A program made the translations under genes and the position numbers. A model generated the notes under the pieces. The model ran no database searches. It saw nothing but the letters and a program-made list of their open reading frames with translations, and was not told the DNA's origin. Source: Planctomycetota bacterium (GTDB lineage: Bacteria; Planctomycetota; Planctomycetia; Planctomycetales; Planctomycetaceae). Taken from it: a stretch of DNA of 64,000 nucleotides. Location of the stretch: positions 1 through 64,000 of the forward strand of contig JAHZKX010000058.1 in NCBI GenBank assembly GCA_022600195.1, given 5' to 3'. Below, piece after piece: positions 37,290 to 44,987 of this stretch (its first letter is position 1; the number at the start of each line of letters is the position of its first letter).

Positions 37290-38228
37290 ATGATCTCTTC
37301 GCAACCTATCAGGTCAATTGAACTGCATGACGCGATTGACAGCTTTTTGCGATATCTGCAAATAGAACGCAATGCATCCGATCTCACTCTCAAATCTTAT
37401 GCTGAAGATCTGGAAAGCCTCGTCGAATATCTGACCGAGTATGAAGGATCTCTCCTACCGCCGGACCGTATCGAAATCAGCGAATTGCGTCGCTATGTGG
37501 CATATTTGCATGAATGTCAATATGAACGTACAACAATTGCCAGACGCTTAGCATGCCTGCGAAGTTTTTTTCGCTATTGTTGCAGAGAAGGGTACACAAA
37601 AACAAATCCGGCCAAGCCACTTCGAACACCGCGTACTGGTAGAAAGCTACCACATTTTTTGACAACGGATCAAATTGGTGCTCTACTTGAAGCACCCCCG
37701 GCCAATAGTAAAATGGGGCTCCGAGACCGTGCTATTCTCGAGACACTCTATTCAGCTGGACTGCGTGTTTCCGAGTTAGTCGCTCTCGATCTAAGTAACT
37801 GGGACCAGGATGCAAGTATTATCCGTGTACTGGGCAAAGGACGCAAAGAACGGATTGCCCCCATTGGCAGCTATGCCGAGAAAGCATTGAAATTGTGGTT
37901 AGCGGAAAGGGAACCAAAGCCTAATGCTCATCCCGATTCTGACGCAATTTTTCTCAATCGGCTCAAAACTCGAATCACCTCGCGTAGTATAGGCCGTATG
38001 CTGGAAAAATATCTGCTTCAGACAGGGCTCGATAAAAAAACGAGCCCACATACATTGAGACATAGCTTTGCCACACATCTTCTGGATGGCGGCGCAGATC
38101 TGCGTAGCGTACAAGAATTGCTGGGACATAAAAGCTTAACCACCACGCAAATATACACACACGTCAGTACAAAACGTTTACGCGAAACCTATGAAAAAGC
38201 CCATCCCCACGCCAAACAATCAAAATAG
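37290..38228 (+). CDS. xerC: Tyrosine recombinase XerC/XerD type
   Basis: 312 aa. The N-terminal SAM-like domain ([20 protein letters not shown]) is followed by the catalytic domain with all residues in place: R159 ([14 protein letters not shown]), K183 ([10 protein letters not shown]), H254-x-x-R257 ([13 protein letters not shown]), H280 ([11 protein letters not shown]) and the nucleophile Y289 (IYTHV). The length and close match to XerC/XerD indicate the housekeeping enzyme that resolves chromosome dimers at dif, not a phage integrase. XerC versus XerD cannot be settled from the sequence alone. No dif-like site was identified. Confidence 0.88.
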   Translation: MISSQPIRSIELHDAIDSFLRYLQIERNASDLTLKSYAEDLESLVEYLTEYEGSLLPPDRIEISELRRYVAYLHECQYERTTIARRLACLRSFFRYCCREGYTKTNPAKPLRTPRTGRKLPHFLTTDQIGALLEAPPANSKMGLRDRAILETLYSAGLRVSELVALDLSNWDQDASIIRVLGKGRKERIAPIGSYAEKALKLWLAEREPKPNAHPDSDAIFLNRLKTRITSRSIGRMLEKYLLQTGLDKKTSPHTLRHSFATHLLDGGADLRSVQELLGHKSLTTTQIYTHVSTKRLRETYEKAHPHAKQSK

Positions 38229-38238
38229 ATTTTTCATG

Positions 38239-38256
38239 AGTGTGGTGACACTTTTT
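38239..38256 (+). terminator. Short hairpin terminator after xerC
   Basis: AGTGT-GGTG-ACACT followed by five T residues, beginning ten bases after the recombinase stop. The 5-bp stem is weak but correctly placed between convergent genes. Confidence 0.4.
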
Positions 38257-38298
38257 CTAATTCCTACATATCATTGATTAACAGCTACTTGCTAAAAA

Positions 38299-39297
38299 TC
38301 AGTCACACCTTGCATCTGATTCAAATTCGAGGGGCGAACCGGATTTCAAACTGTCACTGGAAAGCTTTACGAGTTTAATTGCCTGGCAAACATCCTGGAT
38401 ATTGGCAACAGGAATAATGCCACCAACTGCCCGACGGCAAAAGTGATCCAGCATCACTTCCAGTTCTCTGCGATCACTTTTGAGTGATTCGGTCATTGAG
38501 GATGATTCTGTTTCCCAATGAATCTCATCCGGAGAATGAAACTCAGCCGATCCATTCCGACAAACAATCCGATGCCTGGGAAAAAGTGGCTCTGCTGTTC
38601 GCTGCTCATTTTTTATTTTGATTAATGCAAAACGCGCTGCCCCGGTAACGGGGTCGTGTAAAAATTCAACTTTGATTTGGCGAGAATCTTCCGAATGATC
38701 GCTGAAGTCTGAATGAATGGTAGTTTGAACTCTGACAGGCTTTGTCCGCATAAGATAACAACACCAGTCAATTAATCCGACCAGAAAATCGGTCTCATTC
38801 TTCTGGCCTGGTACATCAACTTGCTGATTCTTAGAAGGACAACATGTCTCGATTTGAATCGAAATCGGGTTCCCCAATCGTGTGACAACTAATTCAAAAA
38901 AACGAGTTGTCGCCTGTGAGTATCGCCGACTGAATTCGGGCATTAACGTGACTAATTTTTCTGAGGCAGTGTCATGAATCGATTCGAGTAAGTTTAGATC
39001 TTCGCCCAGGCTGCCAGCAATATATACCGGACGATGTTGCTGGCTAAGTATTTTAAGCGGGTAATGATTCATCCAGTGAGAATGCAATAATAAAAATGCA
39101 TCCAGAGGATAACGCGACACCAGACATCCTATTCCAGAGACGACATCTGCATTCCAATACTCGGCAGCCTGTTCTGCGCGGCTGCGAACGGGGTCATATA
39201 TCGCTTTGATCTGGATTCGTTGATCCATCATTCTCAGCGCGGGTTCATATCGCTGTTCCCAATATGGACCGAGCCCTATTATTCCAATTCTGACCAT
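38299..39297 (-). CDS. Gfo/Idh/MocA-type oxidoreductase-like protein
   Basis: 332 aa. The N-terminus IGIIGLGPYWEQRYEPALR is the Rossmann start of Gfo/Idh/MocA dehydrogenases, followed by IQIKAIYDPVRSRAEQAAEY and a second Rossmann-half segment. The usual catalytic motif E-K-P at the end of the Rossmann domain is replaced by VYIAGSLGEDLNL, so the canonical Lys is missing. The C-terminal region also diverges. It may be a non-catalytic or altered-substrate member. No sugar gene is adjacent. Cytoplasmic. Confidence 0.75.
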   Translation of the reverse strand: MVRIGIIGLGPYWEQRYEPALRMMDQRIQIKAIYDPVRSRAEQAAEYWNADVVSGIGCLVSRYPLDAFLLLHSHWMNHYPLKILSQQHRPVYIAGSLGEDLNLLESIHDTASEKLVTLMPEFSRRYSQATTRFFELVVTRLGNPISIQIETCCPSKNQQVDVPGQKNETDFLVGLIDWCCYLMRTKPVRVQTTIHSDFSDHSEDSRQIKVEFLHDPVTGAARFALIKIKNEQRTAEPLFPRHRIVCRNGSAEFHSPDEIHWETESSSMTESLKSDRRELEVMLDHFCRRAVGGIIPVANIQDVCQAIKLVKLSSDSLKSGSPLEFESDARCD

Positions 39298-39468
39298 TTG
39301 GCGAACATTAATGAGTTGGAGAATATGTTAGAAGAAAGTAATAATCAGTGAGAAAAACAACCTGACCTGAAGACTAAGTGACTGATCCCACAGAAACAAT
39401 TTCTGTTTGAATATGATGATATTCTCATATTGGTGACTGAATCAAGTCCATACTTTCATTACAAGGTA

Positions 39469-40581
39469 TTAACTGGCAAACCAGAATGTGGCGATGAGTA
39501 AATATCCTACATAAATTGTCAGCAAAATCGAGCCGCTCACAGGAGAGATTTCCTTACGCCGCCAGGAAAGCCCCAACATTGCCAGAATTAACAATATCAC
39601 TACAGGAGCATCGAAATAGACGGTTTGCTTTGGGATCGGCAATGGATGAATCAAGGCACATGTAGCAATGACCATTGTGATATTCAGAACATTGGCTCCA
39701 ATGATATTACCGGTACCCAATGCGCCATGCCCTTTCACAATGGAAAGTATAGATATAGTGAATTCTGGCAGGGAAGTTCCCACGGCAAGGATTGTCAGTC
39801 CGATTAACAACTCAGAAACTTCGAAATACCGCGCCACCTGTACTGCATTTGTTACCAGGAGTTTACTTCCCAGAATGACCAGACAGGCTCCTATAAAGAA
39901 TGCGAATGCCAATTTAGAGTAATAACGTTTTAAATTTTCGACTTGAGGTGGTTGTTCCTGATCGAGACCAAAATCATGTCGTGAACTCAAAGCCACTCTC
40001 AAAGTAAACAAGATGTAACCTGCCAGGATACAAAGCAAAATACCCGCCTGCCAACGTGCTATGGCAAATTCTGCTGGTAATCCGTTTTGATTAACCGCAC
40101 CTCCAGATGAAAACAGACTAAACAACCAGACTATCACTCCGGACAATAACATAAAAAATCCGGGGCCAACTATCGTGAATCGGGAAACGGGAATGCAACG
40201 CTCAGTATTCCGTTTCCTGGCCAGAAATCCATTCAGAAGTGCACAAGAACCAATGATCAAGCCAATATTGCATAAACAGGACCCGAGTGCATTTCCCACC
40301 GCAAGATCACCTTTTCCAGATACCGTGCTGGTCACAGAGACCATCAATTCAGGAAATGTGGTTGACATACTAACTATTGTCGCACCAATAATGACAGGTG
40401 GAACTCTGGTTAGTCTGGCAATCTCGACAGCACTGTCGGTAAAGAGATCGCCTCCCTTCGTGATACTGACCATCCCCAGCGCGATAAATAACAGGCTGAT
40501 GAGAATTGAAGAAGGAGCAGTTAATCCGGTTATTAATTTGAAAAATTCAAGTGGCTCCATAGCCATGATTAATAATTGCAA
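39469..40581 (-). CDS. Sodium/calcium exchanger family membrane protein (CaCA)
   Basis: 370 aa with about ten membrane helices. Both inverted-repeat signature motifs are present: VIIGATIVSMSTTFPELMVS then AVGNALGSCLCNIGLIIG in the first half, and LIGLTILAVGTSLPEFTISI then GTGNIIGANVLNITMVIATC in the second, matching the alpha-1/alpha-2 repeats of YrbG/CaCA antiporters that carry the ion-binding Glu residues. It exchanges Ca2+ for Na+ or H+ across the inner membrane. The ATG at 40563 (MEPLEFFK region) is an alternative start. Confidence 0.92.
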   Translation of the reverse strand: MQLLIMAMEPLEFFKLITGLTAPSSILISLLFIALGMVSITKGGDLFTDSAVEIARLTRVPPVIIGATIVSMSTTFPELMVSVTSTVSGKGDLAVGNALGSCLCNIGLIIGSCALLNGFLARKRNTERCIPVSRFTIVGPGFFMLLSGVIVWLFSLFSSGGAVNQNGLPAEFAIARWQAGILLCILAGYILFTLRVALSSRHDFGLDQEQPPQVENLKRYYSKLAFAFFIGACLVILGSKLLVTNAVQVARYFEVSELLIGLTILAVGTSLPEFTISILSIVKGHGALGTGNIIGANVLNITMVIATCALIHPLPIPKQTVYFDAPVVILLILAMLGLSWRRKEISPVSGSILLTIYVGYLLIATFWFAS

Positions 40582-40797
40582 GCTCCTGCTCCTATCGAGT
40601 TTCTAAAATACTGCATTCTTTCTGTCTGCGAAATATTAAAAAGTAATGAAATAATATGATAGGGATGACTGTAAACATTCTTTTCAGAGTATTCTTTTAT
40701 CAAATTAAACGTAAAATACAGATATGAGTTCATTTCAATTTTCAAATATTTAACTTTACACTACTGTCTCAGTTGGTTTCCCAGACAAGGAACGACC

Positions 40798-42072
40798 ATG
40801 AATCAAGCTCCTCATCATTCTGCAGACGACCAACCTGCCAAACGGCCTCCTTTTAGTGAAGAAGTCGAATTACAGGGACACATTATTGATAGCTTGCTAC
40901 TCCCTAAGATTCTTGATGAAATTACAGTTTTGGGTGGGGATTTTTCTATCAATGAGATTTCGGTAGGTCAATTACGATCCGATAGCAGCCATGCCCGAAT
41001 CAACGTATCAGCAAATGACTCAGAGACTCTCCAAATTATTTTAACTCAAATAGCCCAACATGGTGCAGTTTCCATTCATCAACATGATTGTATTTTAAAG
41101 CCGGCTGACATGAATGGAGCTTTCCCGGAAGGTTTTTATTGCAGTACAAACCAGAAAACGGAAATTCGCATTGCGGAAAACTGGATACCCGTTGACTTAC
41201 AGGAAATGGACTGCGGCATCATTGTCAGACCGGACCAAAAAAAAGCTTATTGCTTGCCTATGTCTGATGTTCAAAAGGGCGACTTGGTGATCATCGGTCA
41301 CCAGGGAACCCGAGTGCTACCTGCCGAGAGAAGCACGACTGAAGTATCTGGATTCTCTTTCATGAATAGCACTGTTTCAAGTGAAAAACCCAAGGGTGTC
41401 ACTGTCAGAGAAATTGCATCTGAAATGAAACGCGCCCGAGAAGGAGATGGAAAAATCCTCGTTGTTGCGGGTCCTGCAGTTGTTCATACTGGCAGCAGAG
41501 ATCACTTCAGTAAACTGATCAAAGAAGGATATGTTAATCTCCTCTTCGCAGGTAATGCGCTTGCCACACATGACATTGAAGAGTCTTTTTACGGTACCAG
41601 TCTGGGAATTTCGATGAAACATGGTGGCTCCAGTGAAGAAGGACACGAGCACCACTTACGATCGATTAATCGTATCCGACGCTTAGGCAGCATCCAGAAT
41701 GCAGTCGAGGAAGGTGTTTTAAAATCTGGAATTATGTATGAATGTGTGAAAAAACAGGTTCCATTTCTATTAGCTGGTAGTATTCGAGATGATGGACCTT
41801 TGCCGGATGTCGTCACAGATTCCATAGAAGCACAACGTCAAATGCGTGAACTTGTACAAGGTGTATCATTCTGTTTGATGATTGCCACAACCCTTCACTC
41901 CATCGCTGTCGGGAACTTATTACCGGCCAGTGTGAAAGTAGTTTGCGTTGATATCAACCCGGCAACGGTGACAAAGCTGGCTGATCGTGGAACCTTTCAG
42001 ACTGTGGGATTAGTCACCGATGTCGAACCGTTTCTCAGAGTCTTACTGGATGATATCGACTTATTAGGATGA
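40798..42072 (+). CDS. TIGR00300/LOR-SDH domain enzyme (ornithine cyclodeaminase-like)
   Basis: 424 aa; ATG at 40798 has AAGGA six bases upstream. Residues ~20-110 form the N-terminal LOR/SDH domain (EVELQGHIIDSLLLPKILDE, DFSINEISVGQ), and the rest is a Rossmann-like module with KILVVAGPAVVHTGSRDHFS, LLFAGNALATHDIEESFYGT, GGSSEEGHEHHLRSINRIRR and VKVVCVDINPATVTKLADRG. This is the TIGR00300 family, homologous to the C-terminus of plant lysine-ketoglutarate reductase/saccharopine dehydrogenase and to archaeal ornithine cyclodeaminases and the C-terminal part of cyanobacterial AgrE/ArgZ. Ornithine to proline conversion is the likeliest activity (inference). The arginine-dihydrolase half of AgrE/ArgZ is absent. 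Confidence 0.85.
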   Translation: MNQAPHHSADDQPAKRPPFSEEVELQGHIIDSLLLPKILDEITVLGGDFSINEISVGQLRSDSSHARINVSANDSETLQIILTQIAQHGAVSIHQHDCILKPADMNGAFPEGFYCSTNQKTEIRIAENWIPVDLQEMDCGIIVRPDQKKAYCLPMSDVQKGDLVIIGHQGTRVLPAERSTTEVSGFSFMNSTVSSEKPKGVTVREIASEMKRAREGDGKILVVAGPAVVHTGSRDHFSKLIKEGYVNLLFAGNALATHDIEESFYGTSLGISMKHGGSSEEGHEHHLRSINRIRRLGSIQNAVEEGVLKSGIMYECVKKQVPFLLAGSIRDDGPLPDVVTDSIEAQRQMRELVQGVSFCLMIATTLHSIAVGNLLPASVKVVCVDINPATVTKLADRGTFQTVGLVTDVEPFLRVLLDDIDLLG

Positions 42073-42174
42073 TTGTTTTTTCTGATTAATAATTTGCTAT
42101 ACTGTGAATTACTGTAAGATTGAAATCAGACTTTTGCTCTCGAACTCGAAAATGTATCCAACAGGAATGAATTG

Positions 42175-42537
42175 ATGCAGGAATCCACACAAAAAAAATA
42201 TCATCTCGTTGATTTTTCGCAAATTGAAGGGACGTCTTGTCCTTGTGGGACTGCAAGGCGCGCGTTTGCTGATGTCAGTGAGTTCCCCGGCACATTACAC
42301 GTCACTGAAATTTCGGAAACAGCAGAGCTGCATTATCATCGAAAACTGACGGAAACATATTATTTCCTTGAATGTGGCGAGGATGCCAAGATGCAATTGG
42401 ATGATGAAATTATTCCAGTTCATGCAGGCATGTCAATTGTCATACCCCCGGGTATTCGACACAGGGCGATTGGAACAATGAAAATCATCAATATCGTCTT
42501 TCCGAAATTTGATCCGGAAGATGAATGGCTTGATTGA
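42175..42537 (+). CDS. Small cupin-domain protein
   Basis: 120 aa from ATG 42175 (AGGA eight bases upstream); a TTG one codon earlier is less likely. It is a single cupin barrel: motif 1 ELHYHRKLTETYYFLECGED with two His and a Glu, motif 2 AGMSIVIPPGIRHRAIG with the last His, enough to bind a metal. The preceding SCPCGTARRAFADVSEFPG region is typical of small planctomycete cupins. It probably binds a small ligand or acts as a mannose-6-phosphate-isomerase-like or dioxygenase-type enzyme; not determinable. It follows the TIGR00300 gene by 102 bases. Confidence 0.85.
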   Translation: MQESTQKKYHLVDFSQIEGTSCPCGTARRAFADVSEFPGTLHVTEISETAELHYHRKLTETYYFLECGEDAKMQLDDEIIPVHAGMSIVIPPGIRHRAIGTMKIINIVFPKFDPEDEWLD

Positions 42538-42545
42538 TCACCAAA

Positions 42546-43295
42546 TCATTGAATATTATTCTCATTGCAATAAGGACAAGATTCTCCGTAGATAACCTTC
42601 CCGCAATTTGTGCATTCATGTGCACCGTAAGTCGGACGGTCAGGAGTCACCCAGCGCTGGTATGCTAGAAATGCAAATACACTCGCGACAAATGCTGCGA
42701 AAAAGACCGCAGGTGCTCCTGTACCATAAGCATTAATAATTACGACAACTGTGACAATGGCACAAACGAAAAAAATTGTCGCATCTCGCAAGCGGTCACG
42801 TTGATGGTCGCTCGAGTCATAGATGTTTTTTCCCTGTTGTTGCAGAATCTGACTCAATAATTTCTCTCGTTCGGCCTTTAGTTGGCTGGCTTCTTTGGTT
42901 GCTCCAACAGCTGATAGTAGCCGGGATGCAGTATCGAGAATTCTGAGGGTATCGGCCGTATTAAGCTCACTTTGATGTGCCCAGCGGTTTCTATATTCTC
43001 TTAGTTCGCCGACAAAACTCCTTTCCAATGGAGTCAATCGATTGCGAAAGACACTGTTCCAATGGTCCCACAAAATTAACAGGGTTGAATGAGCATCCCA
43101 GCGAATGGCTTCGCCCGCAGGTTGTGATGTGATCGGTGAATTTCGAAAACTCTCTTTTGCACGATCAATCCAGGAGTCCTGATATACGGCTTTCATTTCC
43201 TGCTCAATGAAGGGGCAGAGTCCACAACCAAGCAATTCAAGAGTCAGTTTAATGCGCTCGTTATCCCCAGCCACAGGTTCCCCCTTAAAACACAT
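42546..43295 (-). CDS. Swt1-type HEPN domain protein with two membrane spans and C-terminal zinc ribbon
   Basis: 249 aa. Residues ~10-140 are helical and contain LREYRNRWAHQSELNTADTL: R102-x4-H107 is the HEPN RNase signature, and the following ADTLRILDTASRLLSAVGA closely resembles the Swt1-family HEPN domain. A short charged helix (~140-170) leads to two membrane spans (about residues 173-195 and 198-216), and the C-terminus holds a four-Cys zinc ribbon (C228-x2-C231 and C240-x2-C243). Swt1 HEPN domains are usually N-terminal to large ATPase effectors in defence-type loci; a stand-alone membrane form with a zinc ribbon is unusual. No antitoxin gene is adjacent. RNase activity is inferred, not shown. 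Confidence 0.75.
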   Translation of the reverse strand: MCFKGEPVAGDNERIKLTLELLGCGLCPFIEQEMKAVYQDSWIDRAKESFRNSPITSQPAGEAIRWDAHSTLLILWDHWNSVFRNRLTPLERSFVGELREYRNRWAHQSELNTADTLRILDTASRLLSAVGATKEASQLKAEREKLLSQILQQQGKNIYDSSDHQRDRLRDATIFFVCAIVTVVVIINAYGTGAPAVFFAAFVASVFAFLAYQRWVTPDRPTYGAHECTNCGKVIYGESCPYCNENNIQ

Positions 43296-43482
43296 TCAAA
43301 ACCAAACTCAGCCTCGAGAATGATAATCCTTTCTTAGAGACTGATGTACCTGAACAATCTTTCCCTGCTTTAGCGACAAGGTCAAGTACCTCTACTTGAA
43401 TAATTACACAAAGATGGGGATTTTATATTTAAGAAGTATGAAAAAGCCGTTTAAATGGGCAAATCTGTCGTTCGAGGCTATT

Positions 43483-44946
43483 TCAGGCGATTAGTTCTTC
43501 AACCACTTTTCCATGGACGTCAGTCAGCCGAAAATCCCGACCAGCAAATCGGTACGTTAATCGTTCATGGTCAAATCCAAGTAGATTGAGTAATGTGGCC
43601 TGAAGATCATGAACGTGAACCTTATTTTCCACTGCTGCAAAACCAAACTCATCAGTGGCTCCGTAAGCCTGGCCACCTTTCACTCCGCCTCCCGCCAACC
43701 AGACAGTAAAACCATGATTATTGTGATCGCGACCATTCATTTTACCGGCGTTCGCACCGGGTGTTGGTAATTCCACTACCGGGGTTCTTCCAAATTCCCC
43801 CCCACACATTACAATGGTGTCCTCCAGTAGCCCTCTCTGTTTGAGATCCTTTAACAAAGCTGCAATCGGCTGAGAGCATTGTTTCGCTAAATGTCGATGC
43901 CCTTTTTCGATCTCATCATGATTATCCCAAGGCTGACCTGCTCCATGCCAGAGTTGCACATAGCGAACACCACGCTCTACCAATCTGCGCGCAATCATTA
44001 ATTGCCGTGCGTGAACCCCCGAACCATACATTTCGTGAATGTGTTTTGGCTCCTGAGTAATATCAAACACATCTGAGGCCTGCATCTGCATCCGGTAGGC
44101 CAGTTCAAATGATTGAATCCTGGATTCCAAGGCTGATTCATCGGAACGAACAGACTGGTGTTTACGATTTAATGCCTGTAATAAATCAAGCTGGTGACGC
44201 TGTTCGGGCAATGAAAGTTTTTTATTTTTGATGTTGGAAATTAGTTTTTCGATTTGAGTGTGTTTTGTGTCGAGGTGAGTTCCCTGGTAAGCACCAGGTA
44301 AAAATGCGGATCGCCAGTTAGCAGATTCAGTAATCGGGTATCCCCCCGGACACATAACTACGAAACCAGGAAGATTCTGATTTTCGGTACCCAATCCATA
44401 TGTAACCCAGGCTCCCATACTGGGTCGTGGCTGGATCAGATCACCACAATTCATCATCATCAAAGAAGGCTCGTGATTGGGCACATTTGTGTACATTGAC
44501 CTCACAAAGGCTATATCGTCGACACAGTCTCCCAATTCAGAAAATAGTTCGCTTACTTCCAATCCACTCTCTCCATACTTTTTAAATTTAAAAGGAGAGG
44601 GGAGTGAGGCCCCGGTTTTTCGTTCTGTGCGTAGATTTTGTGTAGGCAACATTTTCCCGGCATATTTTGCCAAGGCTGGCTTTGGATCAAATGTATCGAC
44701 CTGTGAAGCACCTCCATTCAAAAAGATATGAATGACATGCTTCGCCTTTGGAGGGAAATGAGACTTTTTCGGAGCCATCGGTGATTCGCCACGTGCTGAC
44801 GTAGCCCCAGATGACTGCTCCAGTAACCCCTCTGAAGCCATTAAGGAAGCCAGGCCCATCGACCCCAATCCGGTACCACAACGTTGCAGCATCTGCCGCC
44901 GTGTGATGATCGGTTCACAATTGAAATGTCGACTTGTTTCAGTCAT
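43483..44946 (-). CDS. DUF1501 family secreted protein
   Basis: 487 aa. A Tat-like signal is seen at the N-terminus (ITRRQMLQRCGTGLGSMGLA, residues ~14-33). The body is a DUF1501 domain, an alkaline-phosphatase/sulfatase-like fold: AKHVIHIFLNGGASQVDTFD, FVRSMYTNVPNHEPSLMMMN, PSMGAWVTYGLGTENQNLPG, VRYVQLWHGAGQPWDNHDEI, VMCGGEFGRTP and GRDHNNHGFTVWLAGGGVKG. The substrate is unknown. It lies 41 bases downstream of the DUF1549/DUF1553 gene on the same strand, the standard planctomycete pair, so the two products probably work on the same exported substrate. Confidence 0.93.
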   Translation of the reverse strand: MTETSRHFNCEPIITRRQMLQRCGTGLGSMGLASLMASEGLLEQSSGATSARGESPMAPKKSHFPPKAKHVIHIFLNGGASQVDTFDPKPALAKYAGKMLPTQNLRTERKTGASLPSPFKFKKYGESGLEVSELFSELGDCVDDIAFVRSMYTNVPNHEPSLMMMNCGDLIQPRPSMGAWVTYGLGTENQNLPGFVVMCPGGYPITESANWRSAFLPGAYQGTHLDTKHTQIEKLISNIKNKKLSLPEQRHQLDLLQALNRKHQSVRSDESALESRIQSFELAYRMQMQASDVFDITQEPKHIHEMYGSGVHARQLMIARRLVERGVRYVQLWHGAGQPWDNHDEIEKGHRHLAKQCSQPIAALLKDLKQRGLLEDTIVMCGGEFGRTPVVELPTPGANAGKMNGRDHNNHGFTVWLAGGGVKGGQAYGATDEFGFAAVENKVHVHDLQATLLNLLGFDHERLTYRFAGRDFRLTDVHGKVVEELIA

Positions 44947-44987
44947 CAGAACAGGCTCCTGAAATGATTTCCGTATCCAGTTTCACA

